In this document: positions 22,571-32,971 of the stretch, one piece after another | Layout of the letters: every line of letters starts with the position of its first letter | Position numbering within the stretch: the first letter of the stretch is position 1 | From: Eriocheir sinensis | Taxonomy: Eukaryota > Arthropoda > Malacostraca > Decapoda > Varunidae | Length of the DNA stretch: 64,000 nucleotides | Direction of reading: 5' to 3' | Assembly (NCBI RefSeq): GCF_024679095.1 | Contig: NW_026111743.1 | Span: 62,001-126,000, forward strand | Position numbers and translations under genes: made by a program | Notes under the pieces: generated by a model | Database searches by the model: none | Told to the model about the DNA's origin: nothing | What the model saw: only the letters and a program-made list of their open reading frames with translations

Positions 22571-24590
22571 GAAGGAGAACAATGATCCTAAGTGGATGAC
22601 TCGTGGACTAAAACACGAGATTGGGCTAAAGAAGGGAATTTATCAGAAAATAAAGAATGGGGAAACACATCTCAGGGGCCGGTACGTCGAACTATCTAGA
22701 TTAGTTAAGAAAAACACCAGGATAGCAAAAAAGAACTATGAGATCAAAGTAGCAAATGAGGCGAAAAGTAATCCTAAGGGCTTCTTTCAGATGTATAGAA
22801 CAAAAACATGGGAGAAAATTAGACCGCTGAAAACAAACACAGGGGAGCTAGTAGAAAATTACGAAAATATGAGCACATTGTTGAACGACTACTTCCTTTC
22901 AGTATTCACACAGGAGGATCGAACGACTATACCGGAAAGAGTTCAGGTGTACGAGGGCGGGGATGGCGATAAATTGAGGGATATAATCATTACCAGGCAA
23001 ATAGTTCAGGATGAGATAGATAAGCTTAAGAAGAACAAGTCGCCAGGTCCTGACGGGATATTTCCGAGGGTATTAAAGGAGTTAGGTGATGTAATCAGTG
23101 ACCCACTAACCGACATCTTTAAGATGTCGGTAAATACTGGCTATGTGCCGAGCCTATGGAAAGTAGCTAATGTGACGCCGATTTTTAAAAAGGGGGACAG
23201 GTCAGTTGCTTCAAACTATCGCCCAATTAGCTTAACATCGGTTATAGGGAAGATGCTGGAGTCCATAATAGCCAGGAACATTCGGGAGCATTTAGAGAAA
23301 CACAGCTTAATTCACGACTCTCAGCATGGGTTCACAAAAGGTAGGTCATGCCTCACCAATCTCTTGTCCTTCGACAATAAAGTATTTGAGGCGGTTGACA
23401 GAGATGAAAATTATGATGTAATCTATCTTGATTTTAGTAAAGCGTTTGACAAAGTTCCTCACCAACGACTGTTGATTAAATTACAGGCTCACGGAGTAGA
23501 GGGTAAAGTTTTGAACTGGGTCAAGGCGTGGCTTAGCAATAGGAAGCAAAGAGTGCAAATCAATGGTAAAAGATCTGAGTGGAGATGTGTTACGAGTGGG
23601 GTCCCACAAGGTTCGGTATTAGGTCCACTTTTGTTTATTATTTATATCAATGACTTAGATACAGGAATTAGTAGTGATGTTAGTAAATTTGCAGATGATA
23701 CCAAGATCGGTAGAGTAATTGAGTCGGCTCAGGACGCTAGTATTCTCCAAGGTGAACTCAACAGATTATATGACTGGGCGGATAAATGGCAGATGGAGTT
23801 CAATGTAGGGAAGTGCAGTATTCTGAGTGTAGGTAGGAACAACCCCTCACATAACTATTGCTTAAATGACACTCTCATAAGTAGGTCTGGGTGCGAGAGG
23901 GATTTAGGGGTCTTAGTGAGCTCTGATCTCCGTCCAAGGGCACAATGCATTCAAGCTAGAAATCGAGCTAATAGGGTACTGGGATTTATTTCAAGGAGCG
24001 TAAGCAATAGAAGCCCCGAAGTCTTCCTCAAACAATATTTAGCATTAGTTAGACCTCATCTTGACTATGCGGTTCAGTTCTGGTCACCTTACTATAGAAT
24101 GGATATCAAAATGTTAGAATCGGTGCAGAGGAGAATGACTAAGATGATTCAGGGGTTGAGAAACTCGCCATACGAGGGAAGACTCAAACAGTTAAACTTG
24201 CATTCTCTAGAAAGGCGAAGGGTGCGTGGAGACATGATCGAGGTTTATAAATGGATGAAGGGCTTTAATAAGGGAGACATTCATAAGGTTATGTTGGTAA
24301 GAGAACCGGGTAGGACACGAAGTAATGGGTTTAAACTGGATAAATTTAGATTCAACAGGGACATAGGCAAAAATTGGTTTACTAACAGGGTGGTGGATGA
24401 GTGGAATGGGCTTAGCAGTCATGTGGTGAGTGCCAATACAATTGTCACATTCAAAAATAGACTAGATAAATTCATGGACAGCGATATTAGGTGGGGTTAG
24501 ATACACGGGAGCTTAGGGTCAAAGGAGCTGCCTCGTACAGGCCTACCGGCCTCTTGTAGACTCCTGCGTTCTTATGTTCTTATGTATGTA
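22571..24590 (+). mobile_element. CR1-like LINE, copy 2 (lineage of 2976-5313), 5'-truncated
   Basis: The copy starts within the linker between endonuclease and RT (NNDPKWMTRG) and so lacks the endonuclease. The 3' UTR (GGCCTACCGGCCTCTTG) and octamer tail (GCGTTCTT, ATGTTCTT) match the copy at 2976-5313. It interrupts spacer X of the (CA)n-X-(CT)n module, since the left part of X ends at 22570 and the right part starts at 24592. Confidence 0.9.
22596..24500 (+). CDS. CR1-like reverse transcriptase, 634 codons open
   Basis: The frame has SPGPDGIFP (149-157), NVTPIFKKGDRS, NYRPISLTS, LDFSKAFD (278-285), GVPQGSVLGP (335-344) and FADD (365-368), and a complete CR1-type C-terminal region ending FMDSDIRWG. 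All RT motifs are intact, against FTDD and several stops in the relative at 2976-5213. The open frame continues upstream of the ATG at 22596 to the truncation point, so this ATG is not a natural start. With no endonuclease it could not move on its own. It is the reference for reading the decayed copy. Confidence 0.92.
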   Translation: MTRGLKHEIGLKKGIYQKIKNGETHLRGRYVELSRLVKKNTRIAKKNYEIKVANEAKSNPKGFFQMYRTKTWEKIRPLKTNTGELVENYENMSTLLNDYFLSVFTQEDRTTIPERVQVYEGGDGDKLRDIIITRQIVQDEIDKLKKNKSPGPDGIFPRVLKELGDVISDPLTDIFKMSVNTGYVPSLWKVANVTPIFKKGDRSVASNYRPISLTSVIGKMLESIIARNIREHLEKHSLIHDSQHGFTKGRSCLTNLLSFDNKVFEAVDRDENYDVIYLDFSKAFDKVPHQRLLIKLQAHGVEGKVLNWVKAWLSNRKQRVQINGKRSEWRCVTSGVPQGSVLGPLLFIIYINDLDTGISSDVSKFADDTKIGRVIESAQDASILQGELNRLYDWADKWQMEFNVGKCSILSVGRNNPSHNYCLNDTLISRSGCERDLGVLVSSDLRPRAQCIQARNRANRVLGFISRSVSNRSPEVFLKQYLALVRPHLDYAVQFWSPYYRMDIKMLESVQRRMTKMIQGLRNSPYEGRLKQLNLHSLERRRVRGDMIEVYKWMKGFNKGDIHKVMLVREPGRTRSNGFKLDKFRFNRDIGKNWFTNRVVDEWNGLSSHVVSANTIVTFKNRLDKFMDSDIRWG

Positions 24591-24591
24591 A

Positions 24592-24714
<123 letters not shown>

Positions 24715-24899
24715 GATACAGATAATCATTTTTCAATTTTGAAAGCAAATTTCCCATAATACACTAATTAGTGGAGCTCTGACTTTCACGCGGCGACAGG
24801 TCTGACCAGACTGACCGGGTCATGAGCGGTTAACCCCCTGCTGCTCACCTTATAGTGATGTCCTGTGCGGAGCGCTCCAAAATAAGTCCAAAATGAGGT

Positions 24900-25910
24900 G
24901 ACCTTTCTCTTATATAGATCTTGCAATACACCATATGGATGCTAAGTGATCGTCGCAGACACAGCCACTGGTAACGCGGGAGTCGTATACCCATGCCTTC
25001 AGGACCGGCAATATATTCGGGACAGGCAATACACCATATGGATGCTAAATACTCGTCACACACACAACCGCTGGTAACGCGTGGGTCGTGTACCCGTGCC
25101 TTAAGGACCAGCACTGCACCAATGGATGCTAAGTAATCGCCACAGACACAGCCGCTGGTAATGTGGTAGTCGTATACCCGTGCCTTCGGGACCGGCAATA
25201 CACCAAATGAATGTAAAGCAATCGTCATAGACACAGCCGCTGGTAACGCGGGAGTCGTATACCCGTGCATTCGGGAACGGCAGTAAACCAAAAGGAGCAT
25301 TCGTCACAGACACAGCCGCTGGTAACGCGGGAGTCGTATACCCATGCCTTCGATACCGGCAATAAACCATAAGAATGGTAAGTACTCGTCACAGACACAG
25401 CCGCTGATAACGCGGGAGTCGTATACCCGTGCCTTCAGGATCGGCGATACACCGTAAGGATGTTAAGCACTGGTCACAGACACAGTCGCTGGTAACGTGG
25501 GAGTCGTATACCCGTGCCTGCGGGACCGGCACTACACCATATGGATGCCAAGTACTCGTCACTAAAACAGCCGCTGCAAGGCACTCGTCGCTAACACGGC
25601 CCCTGGACACGCAGGGATCATAAATTCATGCCTTCGTTTACGGCAATACCCAAAATGAAAGTTAGGCACTGGTCACAAACTCGGCCGCCCATCTCACCCC
25701 ATTTAAGGCGGGTAGAAGTAGACGCCCATCCTGGAGGGGGTCGTGGAACCGCACCTCCAGGGACGAAAGGGATACTATGGACGCTGAGCATTCGTCATAA
25801 GCACGGCCGCCCATCTCGCCCGATGAGACGGGAAGAGTGGGCGCCGCTCCGGGAGGAGATCGTGGACCCGCGCTTCCTGGGACGAGAAACTTAAGCACGG
25901 CACGAGGAGA
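24900..25910. repeat. ~85-bp tandem array (minisatellite)
   Basis: Units beginning near GCTGGTAACGCGGGAGTCGT start at 24967, 25070, 25154, 25239, 25318, 25403 and 25488, so spacings are 103, 84, 85, 79, 85 and 85. More diverged units continue to about 25900 (GCCCATCTC-type). Each unit has GTATACCCGTGCC and GGCAATACACC and ends near CACAGACACAGCC. The period is not a multiple of three, so the open frames over it are accidental. The first half of each unit resembles a tRNA D-arm and anticodon arm, but there is no B box. Confidence 0.85.
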
Positions 25911-26284
25911 ACCAGGCCGAGAAAAAGTTGACACGCAGCTCACCATGGCAAGTGAGCAGAGCGGGTGAGTGGGTCTGCACGGAGCGAGGTGGCTTGAAAA
26001 AATGAGGTTTGCATGGGGCTTGCGTCACCTTCCTCTATCTGTGGCCAGGTGGCGCTGCTAACGTCCTTCTTCGCTTCATTCGACTGTTCCACGTGTTATT
26101 ACTTCGTTTTTCTAGTGCAGCCTAGACACATTGTAGTCTAGAAGGTGGTCTAGTTGTCGTTTTTCTCTAGGCTTTATGGCGAGAGCAAGGATCCCTCTCT
26201 TATAATAGCTATCGTGCACTAGTCATGATGGGTTCCCACCAGAAATAGTACAAAAGGATTGCATGAGTGCAAACCCAATAGTGT
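25911..26284. other. unassigned
   Basis: No gene is visible between the minisatellite and the gypsy scrap. If the scrap is the end of its pol gene, this could include its 3' LTR on the minus strand, but I cannot define one. Confidence 0.35.
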
Positions 26285-26695
26285 TATTTACACGACCTGC
26301 TCAGGAAGTCTGCCCCAACGTTATCCTTCCCCGCCACATGGACTAAGATGTAGCGGTAGCTCCGAAGGTTAAGTGACCACCGGAGTGGTATGTTTGACTT
26401 TGACTTGGCAAGGAATATTAGGGGCATGTGATCGACTTCCAGTATGAATTCCTTGCCCCGTAAGTAGTAAACAAACCTCTCTCACGATCAAGTAACTTCT
26501 GACTGGCATAGGAGACAGAGTAAGGGATGTCTTCTTGTCACTGAAGTAACAGTGCTCCAAGTCCAGTACCAAAGGCGTCAGTGCGGAGTACAAAGGTGAG
26601 GCTGGCATCTGGCAATTTCAGCACAGGCGGAGACAGCTAGGCAGTCAACAGGGTGTTGCAAATCAGCGAATTCTTGGGGCGATAGAGTATGAGAT
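26285..26695 (-). pseudogene. gypsy RT-end/RNase H fragment
   Basis: The minus strand reads LSPPVLKLPDASLTFVLRTD, the junction of RT thumb and RNase H in gypsy pol, then GTGLGALLLQ and PYSVSYASQKLLDRE. After a deletion and frameshifts come the words for the YGKEF...VDHMPL block and an AGKDNVGADFLSR-type ending, then a stop. RNase H degrades the RNA strand during cDNA synthesis. The fragment is in the same orientation as the element at 6977-11105 but on its upstream side, so it is another copy. Confidence 0.7.
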
Positions 26696-26699
26696 GGCA

Positions 26700-26762
26700 A
26701 CTTGGGTAGAGAATCTAGAGTCCGGGTTGATAGGTGGTCTTCTGGACAGCATGTGGGTAGTT
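26700..26762 (-). mobile_element. tRNA-SINE, 3' part (split by TTAA transposon)
   Basis: On the minus strand this reads ACTACCCACATGCTGTCCAG and AAGACCACC. It would directly continue the SINE head at 28310-28418 if the TTAA-flanked element between them is removed. The lower border is approximate. Confidence 0.55.
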
Positions 26763-27039
26763 TTAAGGGGGTATCCTCGATTCAAATCATGGTTTGGGCT
26801 CAAATTTGTCATTGTTAGGTTTTCATGGTTTCAAGTAGTCCCGGGCTCGGAGAGTTCAGTGCCGCGCCAGCCGTACGAGAACTTTAAATTTTAAAGGTCT
26901 CAGCGCTGTTAAATCCCACCCCCACGAGGCAGCTGAGTGCGTACTGTTGCCATATGAGTGGTCATATATTTATTGTTTATACGTTATTTAGACCATTGAA
27001 GTATGTTTTTTATTACATACTGCAGTATGACAGTTTGGG

Positions 27040-27629
27040 TGGAGCGAGAGGCTGCTGCTGCCATGCGGGACTGACTCGGCGTGAGTGGCGCGCAGTTTTC
27101 CATCTGACAAGCACAGATGAAATTCCAAAACATAGCAGATGTCCAGAAGGGGTGGATTCTTGGTGTTTTTATAAGAAAGCCTTGGCTGAGAAGAGACCAC
27201 CACCCTCTCATAAAAATATGAAAATAACACTTGACCTTTCAGAGAGTGAACTGAAACTTGTGCTTGGTGTATATATAGACTTGACACAACCTACTCTTCT
27301 CTCTCACGATGTTTAAAAGGAGAACATAAACAAAATGAATCCTTCCATAGCAAACTGTGGAAAGATGCTTGAAAACCAAGTTTCATGGTGCTCAAACAAC
27401 TATGTTTGCTTTCCACATGACCGTCTTGGAACATAACAAAGGATACATTGAAAGTTCCTTGCTCCATGAAATCTTTGGAGGGATATCAGAATCTGGAACC
27501 GAGGTCAAACTAGAAAAGAAAAGACTCCAAAAGTCAATGGAAATATCCCTTCCAAGGAGGAAAAGATCTAAGATAAGCAGGGATGAAAAGTGGAGGGATA
27601 TGGTGGAGGAAAATTTTAAGGAACCGTAG
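27040..27629 (+). pseudogene. Mutator/Kolobok-like transposase, C-terminal remnant
   Basis: The frame to 27316 reads FHLTSTDEIPKHSRCPEGVD then SWCFYKKALAEKRPPPSHKN. A shift near 27300-27350 leads into NESFHSKLW and then MTVLEHNKGY (27357-27629). The STDE..P.H..CP.G.DSWC block followed by N-E-S-F-H-S-K-W is what I recall from the arthropod 'Mutator-like transposase domain' proteins. The N-terminal half with its first acidic residues is absent, so this copy is not autonomous. It ends with a Lys/Arg-rich stretch. Confidence 0.65.
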
Positions 27630-28286
27630 AGTGACCACCAAAGACATCAACATTTACCATATATTTTTTTCGTTTCCAAACAAAACAATGACTGCTTTAT
27701 GTTCCTTATAAAATTCTGGAAAAAATGTTATATGTGCAAAAAAACTGTAGGATTAATATTTCTATGTGAAATTTACATGTAAAATCTTTAAACGCGATTT
27801 TCTCAATGTTGTTTTTTAGTGAGTTACTGATATCTGATTGGAAATATCTCATCACCACTTACATCAATTCTTATTTTCTTTTCAGTTCTCAGTTAGTGGG
27901 ACATAAAAGAATAATTTAATCTTATAAAATGAAGTTTTTTGTTGATCTTCTATAAAGTACATGCGTTTGAAAATAAAGTTTCTTTAAAAATGTGATATTT
28001 TTACTTATTTATTCATACTTTTGAAAATAAACAAATTACGGAAAATAAAATAAGATGAAAAGTTTCCATATACATCATACTTTCAGAAAATGCCAAGTAA
28101 AATGTTCTGCAAGTATTTAGAAGAGAGATATTAAAACTTTAAAAAACCCAAAAATTTTAACAAAAATATTTATAAAAAAAAAAAAATAATCAGATATCTA
28201 TGAAACTTATGGCAAACCCATTTCTTTTCATGCTCTTCAATACTAGAAAACGGGAAGTTTCTAATGGCAATAATAAAAAAGTTTTT
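27630..28286. other. non-coding AT-rich part of the TTAA transposon
   Basis: No frame of note. The sequence is A/T-rich and lies between the transposase remnant and the right terminal inverted repeat. Confidence 0.5.
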
Positions 28287-28309
28287 CTGAATCGAGGATC
28301 CCCCCTTAA

Positions 28310-28418
28310 GCCACTCGGCGGCGGCTGAAAAATCCCAGCTTGGTGGCACCGGGCGGGGATTGAACTCGCGTCCTCCTGAACGCGGTGGTGTTACTCTGTC
28401 GATTCAGCCACCGCCTCC
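28310..28418 (-). mobile_element. tRNA-derived SINE, 5' head
   Basis: On the minus strand there is an A-box-like TGGCTGAATCGAC (28399-28411) and a B-box-like AGTTCAATCCC (around 28356-28366), with one mismatch to the consensus. GCCCGGTGCCACC and a CCGCCGCCGAGTGGC body follow, and the sequence then meets TTAA. It is a different SINE family from the one at 19235. Confidence 0.7.
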
Positions 28419-28424
28419 CCTCGA

Positions 28425-29135
28425 TTATTCTGATAAATTCACATGGTTTAAAAGAAAAGGAAAATATTAAAATTCCAGGCTACAACTGTTATAATAAGAA
28501 CATATACAATGAAATAAGCGACGGCATCGTTATACTGGTCAAAAATACCATCAAATACAAAATAAAAGACGAGTTCATTACCAACTTTCTGGAAATAATT
28601 ATAGACACATCCTTAGGGGAAACATCAATCGCAACCACTTACCTGCCGCCAAGAAGACAATTTCCACCATTCCCGGATGCTCACAGACTGGCACACAACA
28701 ATCATCCAACCTATATTTTAGCAGACGTGAATGCACAAAGCAGAATATTAAATGACAATCGGGACAACCTCATCGGAAAAGGCCTAGCAAGATTCCTCAG
28801 ACATGAAAAACTGTTACATCTAGGCCCCGATTTCCCAACCTACCACAGTGTAAACAGCAGTACAACGCCAGATCTAGTCCTCGCTAACAACAAGATAATG
28901 CACAATATGTCAATAACACCAGGCCCTTTAACAACATCAGACCACATCCCTATCATAATGAAAATAACAGCAAAAGCAATAACAAAAGATATACCAGCTA
29001 GCCTCAACATACAACAAGCAAATTGGACTCAATTTAAAGAAGAAATAGAAACTAACATCTCAACAATAATCATACCAGAACAGATGACCACATAACAAAT
29101 AGATCAGAAAATCAATCAATGGTATGAAACCATCG
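28425..29135 (+). pseudogene. Jockey-like AP endonuclease
   Basis: The open frame to 29095 contains TTYLPPRRQFPPFPD, then ADVNAQ where active enzymes have GDFNAK, PDLVLANN, and TSDHIPI, which holds the terminal catalytic Asp-His. The protein would nick target DNA. The G-to-A and F-to-V changes in the GDFN motif suggest inactivity. A TAA at 29093 ends the frame, but sequence continues in the expected way (NQWYETIEKATDNNIPKKDK). Confidence 0.72.
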
Positions 29136-29659
29136 AAAAAGCAACCGACAATAACATACCCAAAAAAGACAAGTCAGATAATCCAAAAATCAATAGCAAG
29201 TCCTCTACTAAGAAGAATACAACACTTTTATGAATAACTGAAACGGGAAGGAACAAGAAACGGATGGAATAGACAAAATTACAATAGATACCAAAGATTA
29301 AGAACCCTACTGAAAGAAGAAAGCGAAAGGATTTATAATAAAAACTGGGAAGAGAAAATAACAAACACAACCAGATGCTACTCAGCAAACCCTCAGAGAT
29401 TTTGGACTGAAATTAAGAAGCTAAGAGGAAATAAACAACCAACAAACCAACACCTAGAGAAAAACAACGATAAAATTACAGATGATAAGGATAAGGAGGC
29501 AATATTTAGAGAGATTTGGAGCAAACATATGACATACATACAGAAGTAGAAGTAGAACAGTATTGGGAAGAAAATGAAGAAAAACGTTCACCATGTGGAA
29601 TATCAGACAAAACAAGACTAGATGAAAGGGAAGATATGGATATACTAATAACAACAAGA

Positions 29660-31083
29660 GAGATATAAGATGCAATAAAATCCTTTAAAAACAATACACC
29701 AGGTCATTCACCAATCAATAAAATAATATTACAACATCTACCAGAAAATGCACTAGAAATACTCCAAGATATATTCAATCACACCCTTTCCATGGGTTAC
29801 CACCCCTCAAAATTCAAAACTGCAATCATAAAATTAATCCCAAAGACCTGTCCCTCATCTTCCACCTTTGATTAGGTAGTCAGTGTAGCTTGTCACATAC
29901 AGCCTCGTAAGGACCAGCAGGTCTGCTGTTGTTTGTTCTTCCTTTGTGTTCCTTTGAATACCAATCCAACAAACCCGGCAAACCAATATCCCTACTTGAA
30001 GTTATCGGAAAAAATATTAGAAAATATAGTAAATAGAAGGTTGAGGAACTACCTCGAAAGTAACAACAAGCTCCCCTACACAGCACGGCCTCCGAGCGGA
30101 GAGAGGCACGGATACAGCTCTAACGGTTATACATGAAACAATAGCGTACCACATAGCAAGGAGAGAACAAGTCTACCTAGTCCTTCGAGATATAGCAAAA
30201 GCTTTTGATAAAGTGTGGCATGCAGGTCTACAATATAAGATAGCACACCTCAACTTACCTCTCACCATCACCAAATACCTAAATAACTATATAACAGGAC
30301 GTAAGGAAAAAATAAAAGTGGGTAACTATACGGGGCAAGACTTCACTTTGACAGCCGGTGTGCCGCAAGGTTCAGCCATCTCGCCAACGCTTTATATAAT
30401 ATACACATCAGACCTCCCTCAACCTGCATGGGAATGCTTAAACATACAATACGCAGATGATGTGACCCAAATAATAACACCCTGGCCAATCAATAGAAAT
30501 TATGACTAGACGTACCATCAATGAAATCAGCAAAATCAACACATACGAAACAAAATGGAAAATCAAAACCAATAAAAACAAATTTAAGATAGTACCTATT
30601 GTCGTAAAGAAGAAAAATGACATCATCATTGAAGGAACAAAAATAGACTATTTACCACAAGGGAAAGTACTAGGCCTCACAATCGGAAGAACAGGCATAG
30701 AGCACCACATCAATGACACCATCAATAGAGGAAGAAGCAGGCTGATAGAACTTAACAGGTTCAGGAACCTCCCAACCAACATAAAAATACATCTTATAAA
30801 AGCTTTTATAGTACCCATACTGCTCTACCCACCTATACCTCTAATAGCAACAAGCAGAAACAAGAAAAACAAACTCCAAAAAGTTAAAAACAAAGCCTTG
30901 CGATTTGCTTTAGATGAAAAGCACCCGTACAGAAGGAACACAAAGACTCACCATAAGCAGGCAAACCTAGAACCGGTCAACTACAATTTATACACAAGAG
31001 GTGAAAAAAAATATTCAAAAATGTACAAGACCTGGAGGACCCGCATGTGGCATTTATACTGGAAAATTACGAAGACAACTTAA
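29660..31083 (+). pseudogene. Jockey-like reverse transcriptase and C-terminus
   Basis: Coding begins with NTPGHSPINKI (the SPGPDG equivalent) and FKTAIIKLIPK near 29840. About 110 bp of foreign sequence follow, then LSEKILENIVNRRLRNYLES. Later blocks are IAKAFDKVWHAGL (30190-30230), AGVPQGSAISPTLYIIYTSD (about 30354) and YADDVTQI (30450), so the catalytic box is kept. A stop and shift at about 30510 join to the C-terminal frame 30502-31083. The PQGSAISPTLY wording fits the Jockey clade. Confidence 0.78.
29845..29955 (-). mobile_element. short insertion in the Jockey-like RT
   Basis: The sequence breaks the RT between LIPK and the NYRPISLLE-equivalent. On the minus strand it contains AGCAGACCTGCTGGTCCTTA and CGAGGCTGTAT, faintly like CR1 3'-UTR words elsewhere in the window. 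It may be a short SINE or CR1 3' end. Ends and target duplication are unclear. Confidence 0.45.
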
Positions 31084-31149
31084 ACCACCAATATTATAGC
31101 AAAACCTGAAATATACTAAACAGAGAACCACCGGAAAAGATATACGCTA

Positions 31150-31650
31150 CACGATGATTCAAATAAAACCACTGAGATGCTCACCTCTAGGAGTGGCGCT
31201 GGGCTGGTGCGGGGGGAGGGGAGGTCTCTACGCGCGGACTTCCCCCACGCGCAATGCCCCGAGCTGCTGGAGAGTGAAGAATTCTTTAAAATCGACTACA
31301 AATAGACCAATAAAATATGTGAATTATCAAGATAAAAAACAGATACTAACTACACCTAATTACGACATGTAATAACTTACCAGAAAACTCACCAGTCGCG
31401 GAGGTGCTGAGTGGGTGGTCAGGAGAGACGTGCTGGGAAGCGTGGCTCTCCTAGTTCACCGACGACTCTGACCCGCCGTGAGATAGAGGAAACATAAAAA
31501 AAAACTTTATACATTAATTTAAAAGCACCTGTACATAATGCACAAATTACTTACCTGTCTCGGGGGCGCGGGGGCGGTGACTGGGGGTGATGGGCCTGAG
31601 GACACGGCTCTCCCAGATCGAGACGGCCCGGGGCCGCCGAGATAGTGATA
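31150..31650 (-). other. three GC-rich islands with splice-donor-like ends
   Basis: In otherwise A/T-rich DNA, three GC-rich stretches occur on the minus strand. Each is followed by a consensus donor: ACAG|GTAAGT (31554), ACTG|GTGAGT (31392) and AGAG|GTGAGC (31184). The last has a good acceptor (TTCTTCACTCTCCAG) just upstream, giving an 82-bp candidate exon (31266-31185). No coding frame links them. They may be untranslated exons or a diverged GC-rich repeat. Confidence 0.35.
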
Positions 31651-31664
31651 AGTCTGGTTACTAA

Positions 31665-32320
31665 AGTCTGTTCACTTAAGCTAGATTCCTGGCGCCTAGG
31701 CAGGTTGGTAAGCTTGCAGCTGATTGGCTGCTCCGCTCTCCCGCTAACACTTATGTCGGACCACATCTTGCATGCTCGAGTGAGACATGTTTCTTTATTA
31801 TATGCCATAGCTCACCTCATATACGAGCTAGCCAGTTTTGGTTGACAACATCAGACTAAGCAGTGACTGTAGAATCAAGATGTATTTTAAAAACTCGACA
31901 AAACAAATAAGAAAATGGTATTACGATGAGCTGAACCGTGAAGATGTTAAAAAAAATGTTTATAACATGTTTTACTTATGCTCACTGTCTTCAGCAGTTG
32001 TTCATTGACTGCAGAAATATATTATTACATTACGTAGGAAAATTTCTCATGAACACGATAGTGTGATCAGAATGCAGTTTTGTCGAGTTTTTACAATACA
32101 TCTTGATTCTACAGTCACTGCTGAGTCTGATGGTGTCAACCAAAACTGGCTTGCTCGTATATGAGGTGAGCTATGGCATATAATAAAGAAATATGTCTCA
32201 CTTGAGATACGGCATGGTGGGTCCGACATGAAGGGAGAGAGCGGAGCGCAGCAGCCAATCAGCTTACTACACTACCAATCTGGCGCTAGAATCAGGAATC
32301 AGCTTTTAAGTGAACAGACT
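31665..32320. mobile_element. foldback element with ~240-bp inverted arms
   Basis: The arm 31665-31904 is repeated as its reverse complement at 32077-32320, with small indels and good identity throughout. Outer ends read AGTCTGTTCACTTAA, inner ends CTCGACAAAAC, and the 172-bp centre is unique. TA dinucleotides flank both ends, which fits a mariner-type TA target. No transposase is encoded. Confidence 0.85.
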
Positions 32321-32346
32321 ATAGTTCTTTAAAATAAAATTAAGAT

Positions 32347-32423
32347 ACCGCCCTGGTGGTCTTGTTTTGGTAGGATTATTTAGCTGCTTTGTGTTAGGTT
32401 AGCTGTGTTTCCACCAGAGCGGT
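32347..32423. repeat. short inverted repeat
   Basis: ACCGCCCTGGTGG at 32347 and CCACCAGAGCGGT at 32411 are inverted repeats with one mismatch, 50 bp apart. It may be a tiny MITE or hairpin. Confidence 0.5.
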
Positions 32424-32769
32424 TTTTTTCTATAAAAAAAAAGTGTTTGTAGTGTATTAGGTCTCAAGAGAATTAAATAACAAATTTTACATTTTTATTT
32501 TATCATTACCAACTAAATAAAGGAAGAGCTTGCCGAAAATATTTAAAGATTCAAGAAGACATGGTGCAGGGCATGGATGAATGAAATAAACAGATCCAGA
32601 GCAAGGTGGTTAAGCCCACCACTCTTCTCTCATACTACATTTCTAATATTTTGACTTATACTAGTTTCCCCCCCTTTGTTTTTTTTTCACCCCTCCTTCG
32701 ATCTATCCACCTGAATGAATGAATGAGTGACTACAGTCGCCGGCAACAACACCACATCTCACCACCACC
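32424..32769. other. unassigned
   Basis: No recognisable feature. It runs up to a plus-strand ATG at 32770. Confidence 0.35.
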
Positions 32770-32960
32770 ATGCCCCGAGCAGCAAAATTCAAGAAAAACC
32801 CACTGATCAACACGCAACAGCAGGAAATGGAAGGAACACCTGAAGACGACGACCAGATCCAGATGGTCGGTCGTGAGCTGGACGATTGCCCTCGTGCACC
32901 CACTCCACCTGATGATGAGGAGATTTCGGAAAAACCTCCTCAGGTGGAAGGAGATTCGCA
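32770..32960 (+). CDS. unknown acidic ORF start, truncated
   Basis: ATG 32770 lies in a good context (CCACCATGC) and begins MPRAAKFKKNPLINTQQQEM, followed by an acidic, proline-rich stretch (EDDDQIQMV, PTPPDDEEISEK). The composition looks like a disordered protein segment, not random DNA. At about 32960-32975 it runs through the palindrome GCCCTACCGGGTGGTAGGGC into antisense Harbinger sequence, so its true end is lost. I do not recognise the family. It could be an exon or a second ORF of the transposon. Confidence 0.3.
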
Positions 32961-32971
32961 AGGGCCCTACC

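Larger units (their letters stand above)
26763..28309 (+). mobile_element. TTAA-flanked DNA transposon (Kolobok/Mutator-like)
   Basis: TTAA at 26763-26766 is followed by GGGGGTATCCTCGATTCAA. At the other end CTGAATCGAGGATCCCCCC (28287-28305) is followed by TTAA (28306-28309). The two ends are inverted repeats matching at 17 of 19 positions, and TTAA is the likely target duplication. Inside is a transposase remnant. TTAA duplications with G-rich ends are known for Kolobok and also piggyBac; the transposase favours the former. Confidence 0.8.
28425..31083 (+). mobile_element. Jockey-like LINE, decayed
   Basis: A long A-rich plus-strand element holds, in order, an endonuclease, a spacer with many stops, RT blocks and a C-terminal region. 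Its composition (A-rich, many Ile/Asn/Lys codons) differs from the family-A and CR1-like elements. The 5' end abuts the SINE head, and the 3' end is near 31083-31140 with no clear tail. Confidence 0.75.

Noticed and set aside
24845..25610. Minus-strand frames with repeated RVYDSHVTSGCVC-type words
   Set aside because: They come from the 85-bp tandem array; the period is not a multiple of three and no family is recognisable.
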